In this document: in pieces, positions 31,488 to 42,096 of the stretch
How the letters are laid out: each line of letters starts with the position of its first letter
Position numbering within the stretch: the stretch's first letter is position 1
Assembly (NCBI GenBank): GCA_963768185.1
Contig: CAVYGS010000001.1
Location: 620,001 to 684,000, forward strand
Length of the DNA stretch: 64,000 nucleotides
Direction: 5' to 3'
Origin: Palsa-461 sp963768185
Lineage (GTDB): Bacteria; Actinomycetota; Acidimicrobiia; Acidimicrobiales; RAAP-2
Translations under genes and position numbers: made by a program
The notes under the pieces: model-generated
Told to the model about the DNA's origin: nothing
The model's input: only the letters and a program-made list of their open reading frames with translations
The model's database searches: none

Positions 31488-32027
31488 TCAGAGCGATCGC
31501 AGGCGGGCGATCCGTTCGTCGTCGCCCCCCAGCGCCGTCGCCAGCACCCCGATGACGGTCGCGACATCGAGCGTGCCCGCCTCGCGCATGTCCTCCAGAT
31601 CCGCCCAGTCCCGAGTGCGGTTGAACATCGCCTTGAAGACGGCGAGATCCTGGCAGGCCAGGAACGGCAGGTCGGCACCGGCGAAGGGCTCCCAATGCAC
31701 CCGTGCGGACACCGCATCGTGGAACTCGGTGGTGCTGAGGAAGAGGTCGACCGGCGTGGTCCCCCACCACAGCCGGGCCTGGCCCTCCCCCAGCAGGAGC
31801 GCTCGCTCTTGGGTGTGCGCCACGACCTCGGGGGCCAGAGCCGCGAGGACGTCGCTGGCGCGTTCTGGACCCACGAACACGTTCAGGTCGAGGTCGATGG
31901 TGCCCCTTGCCTGCTGGGTGCACCACGCCAGCGCCAGCGCACCTCCGAAGGCGTGATCGAGGCCGGCGTGGCTCAAGTGCTTGTGGATGACGAGCATCTT
32001 CTCGGGCAAACCGGGCGCCCCGCTCAT
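31488..32027 (-). CDS. AbiEii-like nucleotidyltransferase, possible toxin
   Basis: 179 residues. HAGLDHAFGGALALAW followed by the metal-binding ARGTIDLDLNVF matches the nucleotidyltransferase fold of AbiEii/MenA-type toxins and similar domains. A later conserved stretch is CQDLAVFKAMFNRTRDWADLEDM. Its ATG at 32027 overlaps the stop of the XRE regulator as ATGA, the arrangement of a two-gene toxin-antitoxin operon. A housekeeping nucleotidyltransferase cannot be excluded. Confidence 0.7.
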   Translation of the reverse strand: MSGAPGLPEKMLVIHKHLSHAGLDHAFGGALALAWCTQQARGTIDLDLNVFVGPERASDVLAALAPEVVAHTQERALLLGEGQARLWWGTTPVDLFLSTTEFHDAVSARVHWEPFAGADLPFLACQDLAVFKAMFNRTRDWADLEDMREAGTLDVATVIGVLATALGGDDERIARLRSL

Positions 32028-32353
32028 GGCACCGGTCGCACCGGGAACCGGGGGAACCGGCGGCGCGCTGGGACCCGGGCCGGGAACAACGCGGCGAGCT
32101 CCAGGGCTTGGCGCAGCTCCTCGCCCTTGGCGCGCCGCTGGGCGTCGGTCACATCCGGTGGTCGGGACAGCACGATGTCGGTGGCGTAGCCGGCGGCCCG
32201 CAGGATCCGGTCGAGCGTCGTGACGCCGGGCACCGCCCGTCCCGCCTCGTACGCCGCCAGGGTCGCGTGCGAGGTGCCGGCACGATCGGCCAGCGTGCGC
32301 AGCGAGAGCCCGGCCTCTCGGCGGGCCCGGCGGAGGGTCCGTGCGGCGTCCAT
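32024..32353 (-). CDS. XRE-family HTH regulator, possible antitoxin
   Basis: 109 residues. A lambda-repressor-like HTH spans about residues 8-60 (LRRARREAGLSLRTLADRAGTS...YEAGRAVPGVTTLDRIL). The C-terminal part is Arg/Pro-rich. It is followed, with ATGA overlap, by the AbiEii-like nucleotidyltransferase. Inverted repeats of TACCAG lie 11-37 bases upstream of its ATG and probably serve autoregulation. Confidence 0.75.
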   Translation of the reverse strand: MDAARTLRRARREAGLSLRTLADRAGTSHATLAAYEAGRAVPGVTTLDRILRAAGYATDIVLSRPPDVTDAQRRAKGEELRQALELAALFPARVPARRRFPRFPVRPVP

Positions 32354-32363
32354 GGCTCAAGGC

Positions 32364-32390
32364 TACCAGGCTGGTATCTGATTCGATACC
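32364..32390 (-). promoter_or_regulatory. Operator of the XRE/nucleotidyltransferase pair
   Basis: Two overlapping perfect inverted repeats. One is TACCAG-G-CTGGTA (32364-32376). The other is GGTATC-6 bases-GATACC (32373-32390), with a third TACCAG half continuing to 32392. They sit just before the XRE start codon, where bound protein would block transcription. The sequence is seen directly; the regulator assignment is inferred. Confidence 0.65.
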
Positions 32391-32405
32391 AGGCGCGCTC
32401 CCGGC

Positions 32406-34139
32406 TCAACCCGGATCGAGGCCCCCCCGGATGGCCTCGGCCACCCCCGCGTGGATGCGCTCGTGGATGGCCCGGTTCTCCTCGCGGTTTGGGAGGGCCA
32501 CCCGGATGAGCGCACTCCCCGGACGGCCGAGGAAGCCAGCAAGCCGCTCGTCGAGCTCGGCCAGGGTCGTGACCTCGGCCACCGGGAGCCCGAAGCCGCG
32601 CCCGACGTCGGCCACCGACACCTCCGGGGCGGTGCCGAACAACCGCTCGAAACGGTCGTGGTCGACCGCTTCGGCCTGCGGCAGGAAGTTGAAGATGCCC
32701 CCACCGCCGTTGTCGAGGACGACCAGGGTGCACGAGCCACGGCCCTCGCCGCGCAACGACGCCAGCGCGGAGGCGTCGTGCAGGAACGCCAGGTCACCGA
32801 GCAACGCCACCACCGGCTCGGGCGCGCCGGCCGCGACCCCAAGCGCGGTCGAGGTGATCCCGTCGATCCCGTTGGCGCCCCGGTTGGCGAGGACCCGGGG
32901 AGGGTTGCGGCGCGGCGCGGCGAACCACTCGATATCGCGCACCGGCATCGACGACGACGCGAACAGCGCGGTTGAGGTGTCGAGCGCGCCGAAGAGGTGT
33001 CGACAGATCGAGGGCTCGGTCGCCCGACCGCCTTGGGCCAGCGGGTCGTTGTCGATGGCCTTGTCGATCGCGCCTTGCGCGGCCGCTTCCACGCGTTCCC
33101 AGATTCCGCGCCATGGTCCGTCGCTCCGCTCGGGCACGTCGAGCATGAGCGCGCCGAGCAACTCGGTGGCCGAGCGATGGAACTCGGCAACCACCCGACC
33201 GGGGTCGGCGACGCGCTCGCCAGCGGCGACCACATGCGCACCGTTGCGCCCGGCCGCCTCGATGTACTCGGCGACGACACGCGAGGCCCAGGGTTGGCCG
33301 ACCAGCAGAACGGTGTCGGGCCGAAGCGCCTCGCGTGCCTCGCCATCGCGCAGGATCGCGTCGGCGGCCCCCACGACGGAAGGATGATCGACCCGGGCGC
33401 CCGAGCGCGGATCGGCGAGGAGCGGCCAGTCCAGATGATCCGCCAGCGCCAACAGCGCCTCGGTCGTGGGGGCCCCGGCGCCGGCGACGATGATCCCCCG
33501 CCGAGACCACGGCTCAGGCGCCACGAGTTCGACCGCGCGTGCTCCCACGACGGGTGCGGCCGGGACGCCCCGGGCCCGTCCGTCCGGCAGCGGGCCGGCC
33601 ACTCCGAAGAGGGGCTCGTCGAACGCGAGATTCAGGTGGACCGGACCGGGGACGCCGACGGCCTCGGCCACCGCCCGGGCACCGAGGGACCGCCACCAGC
33701 TCCGATCGGCGTCACGGATGGGTCCGGGGTCGAACGACCATCGCACCGCGGTCCCGTAGAGGCCGCCCTGCTCGATGGTCTGGGGCGCCCCGACGTGGTG
33801 GAGGCGGGGAGGCCGGTCGGCGGTGCACACGACCAGTGGCACCCCGGCGTGGCTCGCCTCGACGACGCCCGCGTGCAACTCGGCGGCCGCCGTGCCGCTC
33901 GTGGTGCAGATCACCGTCGGCCGTCCGCTCGCCAAGGCGAGGCCGATCGCGTAGAAGCACGCGCCCCGCTCGTCGAGCCGCACGTGCAGCGCGATGTCGT
34001 CGCGGTACGCCAGCGCGAGCGCCAGCGGGGTCGAGCGCGACCCGGGGCACACCACGGCGTGGGACACCCCGGCGCGGATCCACTCGTCGACCAGCGTCGC
34101 CGCGAAGGTCGCCTGCACATCCGCGCTCGGTACGCTCAC
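32406..34139 (-). CDS. menD: SEPHCHC synthase, menaquinone biosynthesis
   Basis: Thiamine-diphosphate enzyme joining 2-oxoglutarate to isochorismate; 577 residues. The N-terminal VVCPGSRSTPLALAL with catalytic-Glu region DERGACFYAIGLA and CTTSGTAAAELH are typical. The ThDP/Mg site is ALLGDLAFLHDASAL...VVLDNGGGGIF. GTG 34139 has AGGGAGG nine bases upstream. The divergent menH starts only five bases away. Confidence 0.94.
   Translation of the reverse strand: MSVPSADVQATFAATLVDEWIRAGVSHAVVCPGSRSTPLALALAYRDDIALHVRLDERGACFYAIGLALASGRPTVICTTSGTAAAELHAGVVEASHAGVPLVVCTADRPPRLHHVGAPQTIEQGGLYGTAVRWSFDPGPIRDADRSWWRSLGARAVAEAVGVPGPVHLNLAFDEPLFGVAGPLPDGRARGVPAAPVVGARAVELVAPEPWSRRGIIVAGAGAPTTEALLALADHLDWPLLADPRSGARVDHPSVVGAADAILRDGEAREALRPDTVLLVGQPWASRVVAEYIEAAGRNGAHVVAAGERVADPGRVVAEFHRSATELLGALMLDVPERSDGPWRGIWERVEAAAQGAIDKAIDNDPLAQGGRATEPSICRHLFGALDTSTALFASSSMPVRDIEWFAAPRRNPPRVLANRGANGIDGITSTALGVAAGAPEPVVALLGDLAFLHDASALASLRGEGRGSCTLVVLDNGGGGIFNFLPQAEAVDHDRFERLFGTAPEVSVADVGRGFGLPVAEVTTLAELDERLAGFLGRPGSALIRVALPNREENRAIHERIHAGVAEAIRGGLDPG
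34131..34136 (+). promoter_or_regulatory. menH: -10 box for menH, inside the menD 5' end
   Basis: TACGCT fits TANNNT and ends eight bases before the menH GTG, with no SD between. It lies just upstream of menH and runs into the menD start, so the two divergent genes share this DNA. Confidence 0.45.
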
Positions 34140-34144
34140 CGCCG

Positions 34145-34917
34145 GTGGCCTCCCTGCATGCCGAGCCGGTCGGCGACGGCGACACGCTGGTGCTCGCCCA
34201 CGGGTTCACCCAGACCGGCCGACTGTGGGGCACCTTCGGCGAGCTGGTGGGCCGAGGTCGGCGCACCGTCTCGGTGGACCTGCCCGGTCACGGCGACTCG
34301 AGCGCCGTCGCCGCGGATCTGATCGAAGGCGGTGCGCTGCTGGCGGCGGCCGGCGGGGAGGAGCCCTTCGACCTGCTGGGCTACTCGCTCGGGGCGCGGT
34401 TCTCGCTGCACGCGGCACTCGCTGCCCCACATCGCGTGCGCCGGCTCGTGCTCATCGGCGCGACCGCCGGGATCGAGGACGAGGCGGCCCGCGCCGCGCG
34501 ACGCCGAGCGCGACGACGCCACCGCTGAAGAGCTCGAGTCCCAACCCGACGTCGGTGCCTTCATCACGTCCTGGCTCGCCGCGCCGATGTTCGCGACGCT
34601 GCGTTCGGCCGACGCCGGGACCGACGAACGCCGCCGGAACACGCCGGCCGGCCTCGCGTCGAGCCTGCGCCTGGCCGGCGCCGGCGCGCAGACGCCGGTG
34701 TGGGACCGGCTGGGCGAACTCGAGATGCCGGTCCTCACCATCGCCGGATCGACCGACCAGCGCTACCAGGCCACCGGTGAGCGGGTCGCCCGGATGGTCG
34801 CCCACGGGACCTTCGCCGTCGTGCCGGGCGCCGGGCACGCCGCCCACCTGGAGCAGCCCGGGACCACCGCGGCGATCGTCGCGCAGCTGGCTGGAGTCGA
34901 CCGATCCGAGCGGCTGA
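34145..34917 (+). CDS. menH: Alpha/beta hydrolase, SHCHC synthase-like, frameshifted
   Basis: Probably eliminates pyruvate from SEPHCHC in menaquinone synthesis. From GTG 34145: LHAEPVGDGDTLVLAHGFTQTGRLWG, the nucleophile elbow LLGYSLGARFSLHAAL (Ser) and VLTIAGSTDQRY then GAGHAAHLEQP (Asp and His region). The frame breaks near 34497-34505 (GC-rich) and continues as AERDDATAEELESQ. The end is uncertain because the second frame has no nearby stop; a further indel near 34890 may hide it. Position beside menD supports MenH. Confidence 0.75.
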
Positions 34918-34922
34918 GCGGA

Positions 34923-35831
34923 TCACAAGAGGATCCCGACGGTGAGCAGCACACCGACGGCCAGCTGGAGGCGCCCGGTCGCGGCCAACACCGGCAACAG
35001 CCCGCGACCCTCGGCCCCCGACCGAACGATCGCGGCCGGACGCCAGGCGAGCGGCAGCGCGGCCAGTGCGATCAGCGCGTCCGGCCGCTGCCAGCCGACC
35101 AGCCCGATCGTCGCGAAGTCGGCCGCCACCACCCCGAGGTAGAGCCAGCGCGCTCGATCCTTCCCCACCCGCACGGCCAGCGTCCGCTTCCCGGCCGCGG
35201 TGTCGCCGTCGACGTCGCGCAGGTTGTTCGCCTCGAGCAGGGTGACCGACAGCAGGCCGACGGGGACCGAGGCCACGACCGCGAGCGTGCCGAGCCGGCC
35301 GTGCTGCACATAGGCCGAGCCGGCCGTCGCGACCAGTCCGAAGAACACGAACACGAACAGCTCACCCAGGCCGAGGTAGCCGTAGGGCTTGGGGCCACCG
35401 GTGTAGAGCCATCCGGCGAGGAAACAGGCGAAGCCCACCGCGATGAGCCACCACGCGACCGAGGCGGCGAGCGCCAGCCCGGCGGCTCCCGCGACGCCGA
35501 AGGCGATCAGCGACGCGGCCCGAACCTGGGCCGGGGTGGCGAGGCCAGACGCCGTGAGACGGAGCGGTCCGACGCGGCGCTCGTCGGTGCCCCGCACGCC
35601 GTCGGAGTAGTCGTTGGCGTAGTTGGTCGCCACCTGGACGCCGAGCGCGACGATCGCCGCGCAGGCGGCGCGCCACCAGACGACGCCGCCCAGCGCGCCA
35701 AATCGACCGACGGCCGTGCCCACCGCGACCGGGACGGCCGCCGCCGCGAGCGTGCGAGGCCGGGCGCCGAGCACCCAGCGGCGGACTCGACCGACTTCGG
35801 GCGTGCCGGCATCCGCCGACACCCCCGTCAC
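34923..35831 (-). CDS. menA: 1,4-dihydroxy-2-naphthoate polyprenyltransferase
   Basis: Integral membrane UbiA-family enzyme attaching the isoprenoid chain to DHNA. It has 302 residues and about eight or nine hydrophobic segments. The two Mg-diphosphate motifs are NYANDYSDGVRGTD and DVDGDTAAGKRTLA. The GTG at 35831 overlaps the menB stop as GTGA. The gene is convergent with menH, with only a few bases between the ends. Confidence 0.93.
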   Translation of the reverse strand: MTGVSADAGTPEVGRVRRWVLGARPRTLAAAAVPVAVGTAVGRFGALGGVVWWRAACAAIVALGVQVATNYANDYSDGVRGTDERRVGPLRLTASGLATPAQVRAASLIAFGVAGAAGLALAASVAWWLIAVGFACFLAGWLYTGGPKPYGYLGLGELFVFVFFGLVATAGSAYVQHGRLGTLAVVASVPVGLLSVTLLEANNLRDVDGDTAAGKRTLAVRVGKDRARWLYLGVVAADFATIGLVGWQRPDALIALAALPLAWRPAAIVRSGAEGRGLLPVLAATGRLQLAVGVLLTVGILL

Positions 35832-36728
35832 GGTCGACGCGGGAACCGCGAGAAGTCCGGGGGTCTCCGTTCCACGTAGGCGTTGCGCCCTTCCTGACCC
35901 TCTTCGGTCATGTAGAAGAGCATCGTGGCGTCGCCGGCCAGCTGCTGGATGCCCGCAAGCCCGTCGTCCGCCGCGTTGAAACCGGCCTTCAGCATCCGCA
36001 ACGCGATCGGCGAGAGCATCAGCATCCGGCGGCACCACGCCACGGTCTCGATCTCGAGCTGGTCGAGCGGGACGACGGTGTTGACGAGGCCCCAGGACTT
36101 GGCCTCCTGCCGCGTCGTACTGGCGGCACAGGAACCAGATCTCCTTGGCCCGCTTCAACCCGATGGTCCGCGCCAGCAGCCCCGACCCGTAGCCGCCGTC
36201 GAAGCTCCCGACCTTGGGCCCGGTCTGGCCGAAGCGGGCGTTGTCGGCGGCGATTGTGAGGTCGCAGACCAGGTGGAGCACGTGGCCGCCGCCGATCGCA
36301 TACCCGGCCACGCTGGCCACGACCGGCTTGGGGATGCGCCGGATCAGGATCTGGAGGTCGAGGACGTTCAGGCGCCCGATGCCCCGCCGGGCCACCTCGT
36401 CGTCGCCCATGTACCCGTCGTCGCCCCGGATGCGCTGGTCACCGCCCGAACAGAAGGCGTCGGGGCCCTCGCCGGTGAGCACGATGACGCCCACGTCGGG
36501 GTCGTCGCGAGCCGTGGTGAAGGCCTCGGTCAGCTCGATGAGCGTCTGGGGCCGGAAGGCGTTGCGGACCTCGGGGCGGCAGATGGTGATCCTGGCGATC
36601 CCGTCGCCGACCTCGTGACGGATGTCGCGGAAGGCCCCGAGCTCCTTCCACTGCGGCAGCGGGAGGGGGCGCAGCTCATCGAGCGGGTCGGCCGGCACTC
36701 GGCCGCTCGATGCGGAGGACTCGGCCAT
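35828..36728 (-). CDS. menB: 1,4-dihydroxy-2-naphthoyl-CoA synthase, one frameshift
   Basis: Crotonase-family ring-closing enzyme converting OSB-CoA to DHNA-CoA. ITICRPEVRNAFRPQTL, AFCSGGDQRIRGDDGY, GYAIGGGHVLHLVCDLTIA and GPKVGSFDGGYG are typical. One extra base near 36109-36112 splits the frame. Removing it joins CRQYDAQEAKSWGLVNTVVPL and leads to FYMTEEGQEGRNAYVERRPPDF at the C-terminus. ATG 36728 has AGG-TGG just upstream; GTG 36734 is an alternative. It is coupled to menA by GTGA. Confidence 0.92.
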
Positions 36729-36735
36729 CGCCACC

Positions 36736-36741
36736 TAACCT
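36736..36741 (+). promoter_or_regulatory. menE: -10 box candidate for menE
   Basis: TAACCT ends ten bases before the menE ATG; no SD is present. It lies in the 23-base gap between the divergent menB and menE starts. Confidence 0.4.
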
Positions 36742-36751
36742 ACTAACGCCG

Positions 36752-37903
36752 ATGCCGGACCTCGTCGCCCTCGATCTCGACGGCGGCCCGCCCTTCGTGG
36801 ATGCGCTCAGCCGGGTCTGGGATCGGGGCGACGCCGCTGCGGTGCTCGACCGGCGCCTGCCTCCCCCGGCGGCCGCCGAGTTGATGGAGGTGCTCCGGCC
36901 GACCTCGGTGATCGACGCCACCGGTGAGCGCAAGATCAGCGGGGGCCGGGGCGTGGACGTCGGCGATGCGCTGGTGGTGGCGACATCGGGATCGACCGGT
37001 CGCCGCAAGGCGGCGGTCCTCACGCATCGGGCCGTCGCCGCGTCCGCCCGGGCCACTTCCGAGGCCGCGGCGGTCGACCCGGCCCGGCACACCTGGCTGT
37101 GCTGCCTCCCGCTCGCCCACATCGGCGGGCTCTCGGTGGTCACCCGGTCGCTCCTCACCGCCACGCCGCTCGTCGTCCTGGCTGGGTTCGACGCGTCGGT
37201 GGTCGAGTCGTACGGACGGCGCGGCCGGGCCACCCACGTCTCGCTGGTCCCGACCGCGCTCGGGAGGATCGACGCCGCGGTCTTCACCCGCATCGTGCTC
37301 GGGGGCGCGGCACCGCCGGCCGCGCTGCCGGCCAACGTGATCACCACCTACGGCATGACCGAGACCGGCTCGGGCGTCGTCTACGACGGCCGGCCCCTCG
37401 AGGCGGTCGAGATCGCCTTCGGCACCGGCGCCGAGCGCGGCGGGGCGCTCGGTGAGATCCTGCTCCGTTGCCCGATGCAACTGCGGGCCTACCGGGACGG
37501 CACGGATCCGACGATCGCCGGACCTGACGGCACCGGCGGCTGGCTGCCGACCGGTGACGGCGGCCGCCTCGGGGACGACGGCGGCCTCGTGGTCGACGGC
37601 CGGTTGGCCGAGGTCGTGGTGACCGGGGCCGAGCAGGTCTGGCCCCACGCGGTGGAGGCCGTGCTCGCGACCCACCCCAAGGTGGGCGAGGTGGGCGTCT
37701 GGAAGCGCCCGGACCCGGAGTGGGGTGAGCGGGTCGTGGCGTGGGTGGTGCCGGCCGACCCGTCCGACCCCCCGACGCTCGACGACCTGGCCGCCCTTGC
37801 CCGCGAGCACCTGGCCCGGTGGGCGGCTCCCAAGGAGCTCGTCATGGTCGACGCGCTGCCGCGCACCGCCTCGGGCAAGGTGCGCCGGACCGCGCTGACC
37901 TGA
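36752..37903 (+). CDS. menE: o-Succinylbenzoate-CoA ligase
   Basis: Adenylate-forming enzyme activating OSB to OSB-CoA; 383 residues, the short actinobacterial form. AMP-binding motifs are VVATSGSTGRRKAAVLTH, TYGMTETGSGVVYDG, WLPTGDGGRLGDDGG and the C-terminal Lys region LPRTASGKVRRTAL. It is transcribed away from menB with 23 bases between starts. Confidence 0.92.
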   Translation: MPDLVALDLDGGPPFVDALSRVWDRGDAAAVLDRRLPPPAAAELMEVLRPTSVIDATGERKISGGRGVDVGDALVVATSGSTGRRKAAVLTHRAVAASARATSEAAAVDPARHTWLCCLPLAHIGGLSVVTRSLLTATPLVVLAGFDASVVESYGRRGRATHVSLVPTALGRIDAAVFTRIVLGGAAPPAALPANVITTYGMTETGSGVVYDGRPLEAVEIAFGTGAERGGALGEILLRCPMQLRAYRDGTDPTIAGPDGTGGWLPTGDGGRLGDDGGLVVDGRLAEVVVTGAEQVWPHAVEAVLATHPKVGEVGVWKRPDPEWGERVVAWVVPADPSDPPTLDDLAALAREHLARWAAPKELVMVDALPRTASGKVRRTALT

Positions 37904-38027
37904 TGGGCCCTCGCAGACCTTCACCAAGAAGGCCGGGCGCAACAAGACGAACGCCCGCCATGGCCGGAGGGATCGCGACGTACCCCTGGTCGCTCACCCG
38001 GCTCGCAGAACTGCTGGACTGAGACAC

Positions 38028-38507
38028 CTGAGCAAGACCCGGCTGATTCTCACCTGCGGGTTGCCCGGGGCGGGTAAGACCGCACTCGCGAGGCAGCTCG
38101 CCGCCGACCGGAGCGCCGTGCGCCTCACGAAGGATGAATGGCTCACGGCGCTCGGCTCCAGCCCCTGGGACACAGCGACCCGGGAGAAGGTCGAACATGA
38201 ACTCTGGCGCCTCGCCCAAGAGATCCTGCGCCTCGACCTGAGCGTCGTCCTCGATCTTGGACTCTGGGCGCGGATCGAACGTGACGAGATGCGATCCGCG
38301 GCTCGTGGCCTTGGTGTCGGCGTCGAACTGCACTACCTCGACGTGCCGACCGACGAACTCTGGCGGCGCATCGAGGCCCGGAACTCGCAGCCACCCTGGG
38401 ACAGCTACCCGATCCGCCGCGCCGACCTCGACGGGTGGCGACGCCTTTTCCAGGCGCCCGATGCTGCCGAGCTGGCCTTGTTCGACCCCCCGCCAACCCC
38501 AGATTGA
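38028..38507 (+). CDS. Predicted P-loop kinase (AAA-type ATP-binding), possible CTG start
   Basis: About 160 residues. ILTCGLPGAGKTALARQLA is a Walker A motif, followed by TKDEWLTALGSS, VVLDLGLWARIERDEM (Walker B-like) and the lid region with RIEARN. This matches small predicted nucleoside/sugar-type kinases of the zeta/AAA_33 group. The only start that keeps the P-loop context is CTG 38028 (LSKTRLILT); TTG 38061 would begin inside the loop. The substrate is unknown. Confidence 0.65.
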   Translation: MSKTRLILTCGLPGAGKTALARQLAADRSAVRLTKDEWLTALGSSPWDTATREKVEHELWRLAQEILRLDLSVVLDLGLWARIERDEMRSAARGLGVGVELHYLDVPTDELWRRIEARNSQPPWDSYPIRRADLDGWRRLFQAPDAAELALFDPPPTPD

Positions 38508-38544
38508 GCGACAACCACCTGCCGGGCCTCTCGACCCCACGTCA

Positions 38545-38550
38545 TAGGCT
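38545..38550 (+). promoter_or_regulatory. -10 box for probable leaderless yyaL-like gene
   Basis: TAGGCT ends seven bases before the GTG at 38558, the spacing expected if transcription starts at the GTG itself. No SD is present. Confidence 0.5.
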
Positions 38551-38557
38551 CGCCTCG

Positions 38558-40578
<2,021 letters not shown>

Positions 40579-40586
40579 CGGTCACG

Positions 40587-41342
40587 GTGTTGTCGCGCTT
40601 CGGGCGACCAACGGTTACCGGGGAGCTCGACCCAACGCACCACGGTGGTGCGGGAGGGCGGACGACCCCGGCGATCCGAGCACCGTCGTTGTCGCGCGCC
40701 GATTTGAGCGGCGGCACCGAGCTCTCGCTCCTCGTCCTCGCCTGCACCGAGGAGGACACCACCGCCATCGACTTGGCGTCGGGGGCCCTCATCCGCCTGC
40801 GGGTCCCCTGGCCGGTCGGCCACGACCCCGACCTGACCGCCTTCGACATCGTCGAGGCGCGCCTCGCTCAAGACCCCGAGACCGACGACCTGGCCCAGCC
40901 CGAGGCGGCCACCGCGGCCGGGCTGCCCCGCCATGTCGGCACCATGCCGCCGCGGCGGGCCCGGCGGCTCCTGCGGGCGCTCGCGGCGAGCCCCGACGGC
41001 CCGCTCCTCGGTTTCCCGGGCGCATCCGCCCCCTACTGGGAGTTCCGGGGCCAGCGGCCCTCGGCCGCCCTCATCGTGCCGACGCGCGGTCCCCAGTTCA
41101 TCCGCCGGGCGAGCGAGGACTCGACCTGGGTCCGCTTCGGCTGGAACCGCGACGACGTGTGGCTCCCCGTCGAGTGTGAGGAGGCGACGCGCGCCTTGGA
41201 CGCGGCCCGCCGGGACCGCCTGTCGGGGAAGGCGCTCGGGACCGCCCTCGGTTTCCGGCCCCACTATCTGTTGGTCGCGCTCACCCAGCCGCGCGACAGC
41301 CACTGCTACAAGATCTGCATCGGCATCCTGCCCCGGGGCTGA
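40587..41342 (+). CDS. Unrecognised protein, 251 aa
   Basis: Starts at GTG 40587, eight bases after the yyaL stop. No membrane segment. The N-terminal 100 residues contain ELSLLVLACTEEDTTAIDLASGALIRLRVPWP, and the C-terminal half has PTRGPQFIRRASEDSTWVRFGWNRDDVWLP and LGFRPHYLLVALTQPRD. The sequence reads as a genuine folded protein with even codon bias, but I do not recognise the family. It may be co-transcribed with the yyaL-like gene. Confidence 0.6.
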   Translation: MLSRFGRPTVTGELDPTHHGGAGGRTTPAIRAPSLSRADLSGGTELSLLVLACTEEDTTAIDLASGALIRLRVPWPVGHDPDLTAFDIVEARLAQDPETDDLAQPEAATAAGLPRHVGTMPPRRARRLLRALAASPDGPLLGFPGASAPYWEFRGQRPSAALIVPTRGPQFIRRASEDSTWVRFGWNRDDVWLPVECEEATRALDAARRDRLSGKALGTALGFRPHYLLVALTQPRDSHCYKICIGILPRG

Positions 41343-41355
41343 CCGGGGCCGGCGT

Positions 41356-42027
41356 CTAGCGCCCGAGCCGCCCTGCCGCCAGGTCCTCGGCCATCGCCCA
41401 GCCGAAAGCGACCAGGCGGTCGCCGCGCGCCGCGTTCACCGGCTTGAACAAGGCCGCATCCTGGGCGGTGGGCTGGGACTTGGGCGACTCGAAGTCGAGG
41501 CCCCCGACGAGCGACCCGTTCCCCTTGGTCACGAAGGTGCGGTCGTCCAGGCGGTTCTCCGCCCCGAAGCGCTTGGCCAGTCTGCGGGCCCAGGCCCGCT
41601 CCTCGCCGCTCGGGCGGTGGTCCGGGCGGGGCACCACGTCGGTCAGCTTGGCGAAGGCCTTGAAGCCGTCGACCGAGAGCAGCTGGGTCCCGAGCAGGAC
41701 GTCCTCGTCGGGGAAGGCGAGCAGGGCCCGGCGGTACTGGTCGGCCATCATCGCCTTCAGCGCCGACTCGGCCTTGGTGGTCCGGTCGGTGGTGGCCAGG
41801 CCCACGAGCAGGGACGGAGTCCCGCCGATGCGCTCCAGCGTGCAGAACGAGAAGCCCCGGAGCTTGTTGCCCTCACGGGCCTGGGTCACCAGCACCCACT
41901 CCTCGCGCTGCTTGGACACGAATCCGATGTCGAAGCGCACCTCCCGCTCGGCCGAGAGGTCGGCCATCTCGACCAGCTCGGCGTCGCTCAGCGAGGTGCA
42001 GTCCTTGGTGCTTGCTGCCATGGCCAT
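41356..42027 (-). CDS. Unrecognised protein, 223 aa
   Basis: Convergent with the unknown protein ending at 41342 (13 bases apart). The middle segment EEWVLVTQAREGNKLRGFSFCTLERIGGTPSLLVGLA looks like alternating strands that could belong to an acetyltransferase-type fold; this is only an impression. A later part reads RRLAKRFGAENRLDDRTFVTKGNGSLVGGLDFE. ATG 42027 (or 42021) follows a TAGAAT box by six bases with no SD, so a leaderless transcript is likely. Confidence 0.6.
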   Translation of the reverse strand: MAMAASTKDCTSLSDAELVEMADLSAEREVRFDIGFVSKQREEWVLVTQAREGNKLRGFSFCTLERIGGTPSLLVGLATTDRTTKAESALKAMMADQYRRALLAFPDEDVLLGTQLLSVDGFKAFAKLTDVVPRPDHRPSGEERAWARRLAKRFGAENRLDDRTFVTKGNGSLVGGLDFESPKSQPTAQDAALFKPVNAARGDRLVAFGWAMAEDLAAGRLGR

Positions 42028-42033
42028 TCGCCA

Positions 42034-42039
42034 ATTCTA
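42034..42039 (-). promoter_or_regulatory. -10 box for probable leaderless gene
   Basis: TAGAAT, close to the consensus, ends six bases before the ATG at 42027, exactly where transcription would begin at the start codon. No SD is present. Confidence 0.55.
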
Positions 42040-42096
42040 CGGGATGCTGTGACCTCCTCCCAACCGAACTGCCGTCCGGCGGGGACTTGGCCCTGC

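Noticed and set aside
37960..38022. A 20-codon open frame between menE and the P-loop kinase
   Set aside because: Too short, no ribosome site and no supporting context.
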